Position numbers and translations under genes: made by a program. The notes beneath the pieces are model-generated. The model saw only the letters and a list, made by a program, of their open reading frames with translations. It was not told the origin of the DNA and did no database searches. A stretch of DNA of 64,000 nucleotides, taken from contig CAYWFU010000008.1 in NCBI GenBank assembly GCA_964457585.1, positions 1 to 64,000 on the forward strand. The letters are read 5' to 3'. Shown here in pieces: positions 36,468 to 45,939 of the stretch; positions within the stretch are counted from its first letter, which is position 1; each line of letters begins with the position of its first letter. This DNA is from CAYWFU01 sp964457585. GTDB lineage: Bacteria; JACRDZ01.

Positions 36468-38822
36468 ATGAAAACGGCAAATAATAAAATGGTTTTAACA
36501 GTAATAATACTATTCACATTTCTTTTTTGTTTTGCGTTATCATGTGGTGGTGGCGGATCGAAAAAAAACACTCAGAAAGATAATGATAATAATAATGGAA
36601 ATAATAATTACAATACTACAGGGCAGAATGATGATCAATCAAACGATACAACATCCACAGACGATGACGTATATGATACTTCATCCGGAGGAAATTATGA
36701 TACAACTTCTGGTGATGACGGTACATTTGATACTACTCATACTGACGATGGATTTGATACTTCCGTTATTCCTGCATATGATACTACTAAAGCATCCAGA
36801 GCCATAATAGGTTCAGATGGAGGAAAACTCTTCTCACGCGATGGAAAATTTATACTTGAATTTTCACCGGGAACATTAGACAAAAATGAAGAAATAGTGA
36901 TTTTATCCAAAGATATTAATACTATGCCAAAGCAGTTTACTGCTATAAAACCTGATAATGGATATGACCTGTTCCCAAAAGAATTAAAACTCAACAAACC
37001 GGTAAAAGTTACTTTCAAGCTGTCCGAGGCTGTCAGAATAACCGACAGTTCTTTTACAATCGGCATACCATTACCGGCAATGTCCGGTGGAGATAAAATT
37101 GTCTGGTTTGAAAGCTGTCAGATAAAAGTCAAAGATCCTATCCGCCTTCCAATAATAAAAAAATTATCCAGAAAACTCAGAGAACCGGAATCATACTCCG
37201 GAGAAGTTACCGGCCAGATGCCGGACTGGGCAAATAAAAGCGGAGGTGTAGGAATCGGTGGAACTACTACTCTGGGCGGTACTAATGGAATAAACATCAG
37301 AACTTATGTTACTCCGTTTATGGGAATAGAAATGAATTTTGGTTTTAATTTAGCAAATGTGCCTCCTGATCCTGATGAAGATATTAGCGGAACAATTGAA
37401 ATCATTCCCGCTGCCACTTTCAATCAGGGAATTTATGGAATATATAAACTTGCATACTGGCAAAGAGGTTCAATATCTGGAATTTTGGGCTTCGATTATA
37501 GTGCATTATCTACAATCAATGATCTTCCGGATAATAGTTCAGATGCATCACAAATTGATATTTCAATTAAATTGGGATTACCGGGAGAATATTTCCCGAC
37601 ACAATATTTGTCTCTATATGCAAATGCAGGAATTGCAATAGATTTTATAAGTCAGGATGACTTTTTTAGTGACGGAGTTTTCAGAACAGGCCCAAATGCA
37701 GAAGCTCCTATTGTTATGACTGGAAATTCTGAAATTAATAATTCCTCAGGGGCGAACATCTCTTTATCTGGAAACTTATGGGGATCCGCAGGATTTACAG
37801 TATGGTTCAACCGAAAAAATCCGCAAAAAAGCGAACCGAAAGGATTATTCAATTTAGATCCTAACAGGCTCTATGTTGCAGTTGCAAATGCGAACGGAGT
37901 ATTGATCCATGATATTTTAACAGGAGAAGTCGCTCTTAATATATTTTCCCCATACTCATATATGTATGGTGCGCTTTTTATGCATCTGCCGGAATATACA
38001 AATAATTTTGGAAAAACCAGTTCGGACTGTTTCATTGGATATGGACAAATTGGTTCTAATACGAGTTTCTGGTATGATACCTCTTTTGGTATGATAGTAG
38101 GATCATTTGGTTATTGGATATCCGATGCATGGCTGCCTTCTTATAAAACCTCTTCTTATGACATGAACTATGGGATAGTCACACACTCAAACTCTGGCGG
38201 TGGTAATGTATCCTGGTATAAATATAATACAACCGCTGCTTACTGGGAAAAGCGCACATCTCTGTATTCATCCTGGTACTCCAGTGATAAAATTAATACA
38301 GCTGTAAGCGCGCAGGAAGGATTTGATAGTTTTGCGCTTGTTTTAACTCAGGGAGATCTTTATGCACAGCCACCCGTACCGGGAGAATTATGGTATGGAA
38401 ATATTAATAGCCAGAAGGGAACTAAAGTCGGCTCTGTAGGAAATTCTTCCCGAAGATTAAGATGTGTTAACGGGTTGTGTTTTGTTACTAATTACGCATC
38501 AAACACTCTTAGTGTCATCAAATGGCCAAACAGTTCACAAAAACCTGATATATTGTATAATGTTCCTGTAGGAAACGGTCCGGTGGGAATACATCTCGGA
38601 ATAGACAAAGACAGTACAATACATATTTTAACAACTGGATTTAATGATAATACTTACACAATAACTCAAGTTGAACCTGATGGGACATTGAAATCAAATA
38701 AAACCACAACATTGACAAACTGTAATAATCCTGGACATGCGTCATTTATAACAAAAAACAAGATACTTATAACAAGTTATACTGACAGTATATATGTAAT
38801 TGTCACAAGACCAAAGGAATAG
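36468..38822 (+). CDS. Large secreted lipoprotein with low-complexity linker and propeller-like C-terminus
   Basis: A 784-residue envelope protein. The signal peptide ends in a good lipobox, ALSC, with Cys26 to be lipidated, followed by GGGG and a long Asp/Thr/Asn/Ser-rich linker (about 30-110). Next is a ZU5-like block (IIGSDGGKLFSRDGKF, then ILEFSPGTLDKNEEIV) at about 112-215. The C-terminal 350 residues have repeated W/Y-rich beta segments and the phrase KPDILYNVPVGNGPVGIHLG, suggesting a beta-propeller. It probably sits on the outer membrane or cell surface. I do not know its function. The overlapping second-frame ORF in the linker is a low-complexity shadow. Confidence 0.8.
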   Translation: MKTANNKMVLTVIILFTFLFCFALSCGGGGSKKNTQKDNDNNNGNNNYNTTGQNDDQSNDTTSTDDDVYDTSSGGNYDTTSGDDGTFDTTHTDDGFDTSVIPAYDTTKASRAIIGSDGGKLFSRDGKFILEFSPGTLDKNEEIVILSKDINTMPKQFTAIKPDNGYDLFPKELKLNKPVKVTFKLSEAVRITDSSFTIGIPLPAMSGGDKIVWFESCQIKVKDPIRLPIIKKLSRKLREPESYSGEVTGQMPDWANKSGGVGIGGTTTLGGTNGINIRTYVTPFMGIEMNFGFNLANVPPDPDEDISGTIEIIPAATFNQGIYGIYKLAYWQRGSISGILGFDYSALSTINDLPDNSSDASQIDISIKLGLPGEYFPTQYLSLYANAGIAIDFISQDDFFSDGVFRTGPNAEAPIVMTGNSEINNSSGANISLSGNLWGSAGFTVWFNRKNPQKSEPKGLFNLDPNRLYVAVANANGVLIHDILTGEVALNIFSPYSYMYGALFMHLPEYTNNFGKTSSDCFIGYGQIGSNTSFWYDTSFGMIVGSFGYWISDAWLPSYKTSSYDMNYGIVTHSNSGGGNVSWYKYNTTAAYWEKRTSLYSSWYSSDKINTAVSAQEGFDSFALVLTQGDLYAQPPVPGELWYGNINSQKGTKVGSVGNSSRRLRCVNGLCFVTNYASNTLSVIKWPNSSQKPDILYNVPVGNGPVGIHLGIDKDSTIHILTTGFNDNTYTITQVEPDGTLKSNKTTTLTNCNNPGHASFITKNKILITSYTDSIYVIVTRPKE

Positions 38823-38888
38823 AAAATCAACCATAAGTCTTGATGGTCTGCGTATTGACTGGCGTAATGGAGCAAAGGGTCTTGGGGT

Positions 38889-39018
38889 AATGGCAGTAAC
38901 TTAAGGAGTTTTTTGATGATTTTGTGTTTTTTGGTTTTTGTAGTTGCTTGATTTATCAAGCTTTTTTTACGTTCGATAAATCGAACAACTACAATTTTCT
39001 CCTTAAGTTACTGCCATT
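38889..39018. mobile_element. 130-bp MITE with 20-bp terminal repeats and 10-bp target duplication
   Basis: AATGGCAGTAACTTAAGGAG (38889-38908) and its perfect complement (38999-39018) are the termini. The host sequence GGTCTTGGGG is present on both sides, at 38878-38887 and 39019-39028. Inside is hairpin-pair copy D (38939-38993). The direct flanking repeats are the expected footprint of transposition. Confidence 0.85.
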
Positions 39019-39043
39019 GGTCTTGGGGGGGACAATACTTTTT

Positions 39044-41659
39044 TTAAACAACATGTTTTACAAATTCTATTTCATCCTCTTTCGTTTTTATTTTTCCATC
39101 CAGTCTTGCATAGATAACTTCATTTAATATTTCTTTAAATTTTGAAGAAGGTTTTATCCCTATAGCAATTAAATCATCACCGGTAATAAAAGTTTTTTCT
39201 TTCTGATAATGTGTTAGGAATAGCGATATATTTTTTCTTATATAATTATTTTTTGTCCCTGCCATTATAAAAAGAATTACTTCAGGCGGTAGAGAATTAA
39301 GAAATTTATATACAATACCTGGAGTTAAATTTCTTGAACTTTTTAATCTTTTTAATATAGAAAAGAAATTTGATTGTGCTTTACAAATAATTTCTATATG
39401 TTTACGATTAAATTTAAATTTATCCATAATTTCGCTGACTTCTTTTTCGTTTAATTGAACAATTATTGCTATCAAATACAATATCCAATACTCAACCTGT
39501 TTTTGCAAAAATAATAATCGGTACCAATTGCAAACTTCAAAAATATTATTAAAAAGAGTTTCAATTCTAGATGTGAATTTTAGTTTTGGATGTATAAGTG
39601 TAAGAATATCCAGCTCATCCATTCTGCGAACAGCATTAACAGGTTTTTCTTCGCTTAAAATTAGAATAAGTTCATCTCTTACCCGCTGATTAGCGATTTT
39701 ATCAAACACGCCAAGTTTTAATGCATTATCAATAAAATGCTTTGTTTGTTTATCTATTTTAAAATGCAGTCTTTGCTCAAATCTTATTGCGCGGAATATT
39801 CGGGTTGGATCATCAATGAAACTAAGATTATAAAGGACACGGACTATCCCTTTTTTGATATCTCCCATTCCGCCAAAAAAATCAACCAAATTCCCAAAAC
39901 CATCTGGATTAAGCTTAATAGCCAATGCATTTATAGTAAAATCCCTGCGATATAGATCATATTTTATTGAACTTGCCTCTACTTTAGGCAATGCAGTTGG
40001 ATATTCATAAAATTCTGTGCGGGCTGTAGCAACATCAATTCTGAATCCGTCCGGAAGAATTATTACTGCTGTTCCGAATTTATAATGGCTTTTTATTATA
40101 CCGTTATATTCTTCTTTTAATTTTTCAGCAAAATGAATACCGCTTCCTTCAATTACAATATCAATATCCAGATTCTTGGTTCCCATTAGAAGATCGCGCA
40201 CAAATCCACCAACTACATAAGCAGAATAACCCAATGATTTAGCTATATAACCGCTTTTTTCAAGAATTTCAAGAATTTTGTGGGTTAAACGGGATTTTAA
40301 ATATACTGCCAGGTTTTTTTTCTCTTCTTTTTTTTGAATATTATAATATGTATTATTTTTTTTTTGTTTTTCAGTATGTAAAATTTGCAATATATCAGTA
40401 CGCGTTACGATTCCAACTAATTTGTTATTTTTATCAATTATAGGCAAACGTCCGATATTATGAGTAAGTATTAAATTATGAATTGTTGAAAAAGGTGTTT
40501 CCGGTGCAGCAGTTATCACATTATGCGACATGTAGCTTGAAATTGGAGTATTGCCCAACCCATGAAGAAAAGCTCTTTCAACATCCTGTCGTGTTATAAT
40601 TCCCACAACTTTGTCTTTTTCAACTACAGGAAAACCAGTATGATTGAATCGCAGCATCATCTTTTTTGTATCTTCTATACTTGTATCTTCTTTAAGAGAT
40701 ATTACTGGACTGGACATAATATCGCAGGCTTTTGCTTCTTTCTCAATATTAAGCGTTAGCAAATTCAATAGTTTTTCGATTATTTCATCGATTTCAGCAT
40801 TTTTTATACTTGCTGAAGCAGCGGTAGGATGTCCTCCGCCTCCAAATTCCTGCGCAATTTCACCAACATTTACTTCTTCTCTCTTGCTGCGAGCTACAAG
40901 ATAAACCTTGTCTCCCATTTTTACTATACAAAAAAGTACTTCAAGATTACCCAGATCTCTGATTTTATGAGTAAGAATTGCTAAATCACCAATATATTTT
41001 TCTCTGTCAGCTCTGGTAATTACAATTTTAATATTATTGATATTGTATTCACGCGAAGATATAACAAGCTCATTTAATAAGGAAATTTGCTCATGAGTCA
41101 GATCCCGATTGATGAATTGAGAAATTATATTCAGATTTGCACCCTGTTCCAATAAATAAGATGCAGCAATTAAATCATCAGGTTTGGTAGATGTAAAAGT
41201 CAGCGAACCGGTATCTTCATAAATACCCAGCGCAAAAATAGTTGCTTCCTGCGGAGTTATTGATATATTTTTTTCTCTGATTTTTTGTATTAATATTGTA
41301 GTGGAAGCGCCGCATTCCTTATAGATTTCCAGTTCGCCTTTAAGTCCATTAAGACTTTTTGGATGATGATCATATATATATATTGTTATAGATTGTGAAG
41401 GAAGTATTTTTGATAAATCTCCTAACCGCTCTTTGTATTGATTATCAACAAGTATTAAAATTTTAATTTTTTTGTAATCATCAGATTTTAAATCGTAAAA
41501 CTTTTTTTTAATTTCAGGATAAATTTTTAAAAACTCCAGAACATTGCTTTCTAAAGTATTTGGCAGGATACATTTAGCATCCGGATATAATTTGCCTGCA
41601 GCTAATATGCATGCCAGACCATCAAAATCCATATTTTGATGAGATGTAATTATTTCCAT
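39044..41659 (-). CDS. DHH-CBS-tRNA nucleotidyltransferase fusion (CCA-adding or poly(A) polymerase type)
   Basis: An 871-residue multidomain protein. A DHH phosphoesterase N-terminus (MDFDGLACILAAGKLYP; DHHPKSLNGLKGEL) and DHHA1 region (GGGGHPTAASASIKN) occupy about 1-305. Two CBS domains follow (about 315-425), then a class II nucleotidyltransferase head with VGGFVRDLLMGTKNLDIDIV (GG and DxD) from about 470, and a helical tRNA-binding tail. This domain order is found in bacteria that split or fuse CCA metabolism, with DHH as nanoRNase-like and CBS as adenosyl sensor. It may mature tRNA 3' ends. No separate cca gene lies nearby. Confidence 0.88.
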   Translation of the reverse strand: MEIITSHQNMDFDGLACILAAGKLYPDAKCILPNTLESNVLEFLKIYPEIKKKFYDLKSDDYKKIKILILVDNQYKERLGDLSKILPSQSITIYIYDHHPKSLNGLKGELEIYKECGASTTILIQKIREKNISITPQEATIFALGIYEDTGSLTFTSTKPDDLIAASYLLEQGANLNIISQFINRDLTHEQISLLNELVISSREYNINNIKIVITRADREKYIGDLAILTHKIRDLGNLEVLFCIVKMGDKVYLVARSKREEVNVGEIAQEFGGGGHPTAASASIKNAEIDEIIEKLLNLLTLNIEKEAKACDIMSSPVISLKEDTSIEDTKKMMLRFNHTGFPVVEKDKVVGIITRQDVERAFLHGLGNTPISSYMSHNVITAAPETPFSTIHNLILTHNIGRLPIIDKNNKLVGIVTRTDILQILHTEKQKKNNTYYNIQKKEEKKNLAVYLKSRLTHKILEILEKSGYIAKSLGYSAYVVGGFVRDLLMGTKNLDIDIVIEGSGIHFAEKLKEEYNGIIKSHYKFGTAVIILPDGFRIDVATARTEFYEYPTALPKVEASSIKYDLYRRDFTINALAIKLNPDGFGNLVDFFGGMGDIKKGIVRVLYNLSFIDDPTRIFRAIRFEQRLHFKIDKQTKHFIDNALKLGVFDKIANQRVRDELILILSEEKPVNAVRRMDELDILTLIHPKLKFTSRIETLFNNIFEVCNWYRLLFLQKQVEYWILYLIAIIVQLNEKEVSEIMDKFKFNRKHIEIICKAQSNFFSILKRLKSSRNLTPGIVYKFLNSLPPEVILFIMAGTKNNYIRKNISLFLTHYQKEKTFITGDDLIAIGIKPSSKFKEILNEVIYARLDGKIKTKEDEIEFVKHVV

Positions 41660-41691
41660 ATTTTATCCAATGTTTTAAATATAATATTATT

Positions 41692-42327
41692 TCATAAAAA
41701 AGGATTTTCTTTTCTTTCTTTTCCAATAGTAGTAAATTCCCCATGTCCCGGATAGACTTTACAATCATCGGATAAAATCAAGAATTTATTTTTAATAGAT
41801 AAAATTATATCTTTATATGATCCTCCGGGGAGATCTGTCCTGCCTATAGATTGAGCAAATAAAGTATCCCCTGAAAAAAGATGTTTATTATCTAACAAAA
41901 AACTTATACTTCCTTGTGAATGCCCCGGAGTATGTAATACTTTTAATCTTATTTTACCAATATCTATTATATCACTTTCATTTATAAGCTGATCTGCCAT
42001 AAATGAAATAATTGTTGCTTCATAATAAGAAGATAAATTTTTTATCGGATCCCTCAGCATAGCATTGTCGTAAGGATGAATAAGTATTTTTGACTGCGGA
42101 AAATGCTTTTTTAATAAATTATTTCCTGCAATATGATCAGCATGCCCATGTGTATTTATAATATACTTTACAATAAATTTTTCTTTTTTGATAAAATCTA
42201 TTAACTCATCTAAAGTTCTGCTTCCCGGATCAATTATAGCTGATTCGAATGTATCATTGCATGTAACTATATAACAATTAGTAGCCAATGCTCCTAAAGT
42301 AAAAGAATTAATTAAATATTTATCCAT
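41692..42327 (-). CDS. Metallo-beta-lactamase fold hydrolase, glyoxalase II-like
   Basis: A 211-residue MBL-fold enzyme. The metal-binding THGHADHIAGN (HxHxDH), HTPGHSQGS, FSGDTLF and YPGHGEFT motifs are intact, so two metal sites are predicted. Size and sequence match the YcbL/GloB-like cytosolic hydrolases that open thioesters. It follows the tRNA nucleotidyltransferase gene by 32 bases on the same strand, probably co-transcribed. The exact substrate is unproven. Confidence 0.9.
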   Translation of the reverse strand: MDKYLINSFTLGALATNCYIVTCNDTFESAIIDPGSRTLDELIDFIKKEKFIVKYIINTHGHADHIAGNNLLKKHFPQSKILIHPYDNAMLRDPIKNLSSYYEATIISFMADQLINESDIIDIGKIRLKVLHTPGHSQGSISFLLDNKHLFSGDTLFAQSIGRTDLPGGSYKDIILSIKNKFLILSDDCKVYPGHGEFTTIGKERKENPFL

Positions 42328-42378
42328 TACTCCAGATTCTCCTTATATTATATTATAGTTTATCAGATTAAATTAGAA

Positions 42379-42407
42379 TTGACAATTATCTTTATTTGAA
42401 ATATATT
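42379..42407 (+). promoter_or_regulatory. tRNA-Ser promoter
   Basis: TTGACA (42379-42384), 17 bases, TATATT (42402-42407), then the mature tRNA 5' end at 42414, exactly 7 bases after the -10. Confidence 0.8.
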
Positions 42408-42413
42408 TTTTAT

Positions 42414-42504
42414 GGAGAGATGGCCGAGTTGGCTCATGGCGATAGACTCGAAATCTATTGTACGCGAAAGTGTACCGAGGGTTCAAATCCCTCTCTCTCC
42501 GCCA
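42414..42504 (+). tRNA. tRNA-Ser(CGA), CCA encoded
   Basis: The acceptor stem GGAGAGA pairs with TCTCTCC; discriminator G and an encoded CCA follow. The anticodon loop CTCGAAA gives anticodon CGA at 42449-42451, decoding UCG, and a long variable arm (GTACGCGAAAGTGTAC) is the class II serine hallmark. The T arm is GAGGG-TTCAAAT-CCCTC. The accessory island begins immediately downstream. Confidence 0.97.
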
Positions 42505-42517
42505 AATATCAATGGCA

Positions 42518-42654
42518 CTATAAATTGTTGATTGAGCATTGAGCATTGACAATTGAGCATTAAGAGCTGAAATAATACTATATAAAAACAATAGGTAAAA
42601 GAATGTTTTAATGCTCAATGCTCAATTGTCAATGCTCAATTTTCAACTTTATAG
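42518..42654. repeat. Inverted repeat of GAGCATTGA words
   Basis: Left CTATAAATTGTTGATTGAGC and right-arm complement ending CAACTTTATAG bracket iterated GAGCATTGACAATTGAGCATT units. It lies 14 bases after the tRNA. Degenerate in the middle, no coding content. Confidence 0.75.
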
Positions 42655-42692
42655 CATAATTAGTGTCAATAGCATTGTTTGCCAGATCACCT

Positions 42693-42809
42693 ATCTGATA
42701 TATCCCACTGCTTTTAACATTTAACATTTTATTCTTGACCTTTTTGTATAAAAGATTAAAATATGGTTGATAGTATTGGGGTAAATTAGTAATTAATATT
42801 CCTTCTGTT
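42693..42809. repeat. Inverted left-hand relic of the recombinase/vapB start region
   Basis: Read on the minus strand, it matches 54799-54917: AAAAAGGTCAAGAATAAAAT, then TTAAAAGCAGT(G/A)GGATATATCAGA of the serine recombinase start. On the plus strand, AAATTAGTAATTAATATTCC matches the beginning of vapB. Relative to the right copy it has an extra 7 bases (tandem ATGTTAA) in the recombinase part and a shorter intergenic part. It is too damaged to encode either gene. Confidence 0.85.
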
Positions 42810-42829
42810 AAACTAAAAGGTAGAAAATA

Positions 42830-43144
42830 ATGACCAATAGAAGTAAACTGACAAAAGAAGATATTGTAAAAATTATTCATGAGAATAAAGAAATATTAGA
42901 AAAATATAAAATAAAAGAAATAAATCTTTTTGGCTCATTTGTTCGTGGGCAAGAGAATGAAAATAGTGATATGAATTTTTTAGTTGAATTTAAAACACCT
43001 ATTACTATTTTTAAACCTTTTAATTTAATGAATGAATTGGGGAAAATTTTTATGAGAAAAGTTGAAGTTGTCTCATTTAAAGCACTTAAACCATTAATTA
43101 AAGAAAATATATTAAAAGAGGCCATGTGCATTGAGAAACTATAA
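42830..43144 (+). CDS. Degenerate MNT nucleotidyltransferase
   Basis: A 104-residue MNT-family protein with GSFVRGQENENSDMNFLVEF. The usual second metal ligand of DxD is Asn here (SDMN instead of SDID), so nucleotidyl transfer is probably lost. AAGGT is 9 bases before the ATG. Its HEPN partner, immediately downstream and overlapping, is a frameshifted relic. The gene starts 20 bases after the inverted relic at 42693-42809 ends. Confidence 0.75.
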   Translation: MTNRSKLTKEDIVKIIHENKEILEKYKIKEINLFGSFVRGQENENSDMNFLVEFKTPITIFKPFNLMNELGKIFMRKVEVVSFKALKPLIKENILKEAMCIEKL

Positions 43145-43311
43145 ATTTTTTATAGAAGATATAAAACAAGCAATACAAAAGATTACAAAAATATTTCGGG
43201 ATTGATTTAGAAGAAATATGGGAAACCATCAAAGATGATATTCCTCAATTAGGATTACATATTAGTTCTATGGATATATGTCAAGACACAGATGAAAACA
43301 AAAATGAATGA
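43131..43311 (+). pseudogene. Remnant of a HEPN (DUF86/HepT-like) gene
   Basis: The first frame gives LRNYKFFIEDIKQAIQKI, the standard HepT-like N-terminus, and stops at 43203-43205. The next frame gives YFGIDLEEIWETIKDDIPQL, the standard C-terminus. The middle of the domain, which includes the RX4-6H region, is gone. It overlaps the 3' end of the MNT gene as in intact modules. Confidence 0.7.
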
Positions 43312-43344
43312 GTAATATAAAGTTATTTTAAGGAAGTACTATAG

Positions 43345-43573
43345 ATGGAGACTTTAAAACATGAAATTCTTAATGCTATTTCAAAATTACCAGAATCAGC
43401 AAATATCGACGATATAATGTATGAACTCTATGTATAAGAAAGGTAAAGAAGCAGCAGAACATGAGGATACTTACTATATCTATAGAAAATTTAAAGAGAG
43501 AGATTCAATCGTGGTAAAATGGACAATGCCAGCTAAAACAGTTATTCAGCTAATTTCCAAATTTGCTGAATAG
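43345..43573 (+). pseudogene. Remnant of an antitoxin-like gene
   Basis: METLKHEILNAISKLPESAN followed by IDDIMYELYV then a stop; the layout resembles short helical antitoxins of type II systems. A shifted frame continues KKGKEAAEHEDTYYIYRKFK to a TAG at 43571. The gene appears frameshifted. Bases 43574-43824 hold only short frames, including FGERLEKLNELTHGYILFYG, which I do not recognise. Confidence 0.5.
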
Positions 43574-43824
43574 TTACAAAAAAGTCCTGGGAAAATATTT
43601 AAATTTGATAAAATATTTTTTGGAGAAAGACTGGAAAAGTTAAATGAACTAACTCATGGATATATACTTTTTTACGGAAAAAACAGGACTAAAATAAACA
43701 TATAAAAAAGAAAATAAATAAATTTATTTAAAAATTACTATACAATAATATAAGAATTAATTTGAATTTTGATTTTATTATACTTCATTGCTCTATTTTT
43801 TAGCTTGATATAGAAAGTCAAATT

Positions 43825-45927
43825 ATGAATTCATTTATTTGTCCTAATTGCAATAAAGAAAATTCAATAAGTGGTGAAGAATTTTTCTGTCAAAACGAAA
43901 ATTGTACATATAAATTTAAAGTCTTTAACAAAAAAGATGATGCTGAAAAATTTAAAACCTATCAGCCAAGCACCAAACCAAAACAGATTAATTTTTATAA
44001 TGATAAATATATTGTATCTTATTGCTATGAACCAATTGAACCTTTTAAAGTTGAGAGATTATCGGATGTTATAGATGAAGATACGATAAAAATGCTGCTA
44101 AGAGGATTTGCCTTTCGTTCAAAACTATCACTTGTTATACTTGAAAAAAGTAAGGAATTAATAGAGGGAAAAGAATTTACAAGAATCGAAACTGACGTAG
44201 AGTTTAGTGATTTCTGTGAATTTATAAGAAATACCTATTTTAAAATAGAAAATAGGGAGAAAAAGGGAGAAAATAGATGTAAAGATTCTGTTTATCGGAT
44301 TGCTAAAGAACTTTTTGATAATCAAGAGGGTGGAATCTATCAGAAATATTGCTGGGTAGGACTTAAAAAGAATTTTCTTCCTTTGTCCATAAATAATAAA
44401 AATATAGGAATGCTTGTTTGCAGTGATATAAGACTGGATAATGAAGAGGAAAAAGACAAATTCCGTAATAAGATAAATCAAATATCGGAAAATTTATCTG
44501 AAGAAGAAAAGAGTGAATTAAAGAAAAAAGCACATAAGTTATTATCTGATTCGGTTGCTCATGATGAAATTGGAAAGCGCCTGGATGAAATTAGAAACTT
44601 AAAAAAAGTATTTGAAAAAATCGGTGAGGACAATTACATTGCAAGAAGGCAAGTGTATGAGCGCCATTTTCTTGACGAACTTGATGCATTATTCAGTGTA
44701 CCTGCAGGCATAGACTACACAAGGGAGCTTTTTGAAGAAAAATTAAAAATTACTATCAAACGTATAAATGAATTCAGCGGGTTTGAAATCGGTATCTTTT
44801 TGACAAACGAAATAAATACTGATAAATTTCAAACAATAACTTATCATAGTACTGGCGGGGATAAGGTTAATATTTCTGTAGAGAACGACACAATTGTATC
44901 AGCATTGTTTGAAAAAATGGATAATATTTTTTTATCTGACAAGCATGATGACCTGAAATTTAAAAAATTCAAAGAGATTTTAAAACCTATCGAAATTAAA
45001 TTTATCAGCATCTGCCCTTTCAACCTGATAGGAGATAAAGAGGGACTTTTATTATTGATCAATAGAACCAAAAAATTTGATCATAATATTACATATATCG
45101 AGGAATTTATTAATGGATTATTAAGAGATTTTGTGAACCATCTCCGTATCTTTTATACATCTGAGGAGAGAAAAGACCATTTAGCTATTACTTTTCATAC
45201 TATGAATCAATCTATGGAAACTCTAATAGCTAAAGCAACATATTTGTATACGAATTTACAAAATAAGAATGAAGTAAAAGAAGAAGATATAATAACCATT
45301 AAAGATGTTTCAAAAAAAATTGAAGCAGATGTTGAGGCAATGGAGAGAAGAGTAAAAGTATTTTATTATTTTACAGCTATTGGAACAGATGCAGAGGAAT
45401 ATAGATTTGATAAACCGTTTCCGCTTGTCAAACTCATTGAAGATTGTAAAGATAGATACATTCATTATGCTCATGCAAGGGAAATTGATATAGAAATCAA
45501 AAAAGATGATTATATACCCCATGTATTCTGGGATAAGGATAAGATTGATATTGCAATATCAAATGTAATTCATAATGCAATTAAGTTTTCAGACAAAAAC
45601 AAAAATATTACGATTTGGTTAAGCCGTAAAGGGGAAATTATATATATTAGTATAAATAATTTTGGTTTTGGCATAGCGCTTGAAGATAAGGATAGAATTT
45701 TCAATGCCTTTAAGCGATCTAAAATAAAAGACACAAGAAGACCCATTCCATGGACAGGTCTTGGTTTGTCAATTGCTAAACGGTTTATTGAAAAACATGG
45801 TGGTACAATACGTGTTATGAGCAAAAAGGATGGTAGAGAGCACTCAATTTCTGATGCTGATTTTCCAGATTACTGGAAAGGCTTTAATACGGATTTTACT
45901 ATCTCTATTCCAATAAATCCAAAATGA
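43825..45927 (+). CDS. Sensor histidine kinase with zinc ribbon, PocR and GAF-like domains
   Basis: A 700-residue kinase. It starts with a zinc ribbon (CPNC, 13 residues on, CQNENC). A PocR-like ligand-binding domain follows at about 80-210, with conserved cysteines (FCEFI, NRCKDSV, KYCWVGL, LVCSDI). Next is a GAF-like region (about 280-430), then a helical dimerisation segment with candidate His near residue 452 (HLAITFHTMNQS). The C-terminal ATPase has the N box NVIHNAIKFS, NFGFGI, IFNAFKR and TGLGLSIA. There is no membrane segment, so the sensor is cytosolic. It starts an operon with a receiver and an HD protein. Confidence 0.85.
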   Translation: MNSFICPNCNKENSISGEEFFCQNENCTYKFKVFNKKDDAEKFKTYQPSTKPKQINFYNDKYIVSYCYEPIEPFKVERLSDVIDEDTIKMLLRGFAFRSKLSLVILEKSKELIEGKEFTRIETDVEFSDFCEFIRNTYFKIENREKKGENRCKDSVYRIAKELFDNQEGGIYQKYCWVGLKKNFLPLSINNKNIGMLVCSDIRLDNEEEKDKFRNKINQISENLSEEEKSELKKKAHKLLSDSVAHDEIGKRLDEIRNLKKVFEKIGEDNYIARRQVYERHFLDELDALFSVPAGIDYTRELFEEKLKITIKRINEFSGFEIGIFLTNEINTDKFQTITYHSTGGDKVNISVENDTIVSALFEKMDNIFLSDKHDDLKFKKFKEILKPIEIKFISICPFNLIGDKEGLLLLINRTKKFDHNITYIEEFINGLLRDFVNHLRIFYTSEERKDHLAITFHTMNQSMETLIAKATYLYTNLQNKNEVKEEDIITIKDVSKKIEADVEAMERRVKVFYYFTAIGTDAEEYRFDKPFPLVKLIEDCKDRYIHYAHAREIDIEIKKDDYIPHVFWDKDKIDIAISNVIHNAIKFSDKNKNITIWLSRKGEIIYISINNFGFGIALEDKDRIFNAFKRSKIKDTRRPIPWTGLGLSIAKRFIEKHGGTIRVMSKKDGREHSISDADFPDYWKGFNTDFTISIPINPK

Positions 45928-45939
45928 GAGGAATAAAAA

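Noticed and set aside
36532..36807. 91-residue second-frame ORF in the lipoprotein linker
   Set aside because: Low-complexity Asp/Thr codons read in another frame give an Ile/Met-rich artefact; the lipoprotein frame is supported by a signal peptide and lipobox.
42373..42618. 81-residue minus-strand ORF containing RRERDLNPRYTF
   Set aside because: It is the reverse-strand translation of the tRNA-Ser gene and the flanking inverted repeat, a well-known artefact.
42629..42880. 83-residue minus-strand ORF with a MLNVKSSGIYQIGD segment
   Set aside because: It lies over the recombinase/vapB relic and has no continuous resemblance to a recombinase; the relic explains it.
43574..43824. Fragment FGERLEKLNELTHGYILFYG
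   Set aside because: A possible relic but too short and unrecognised to call.
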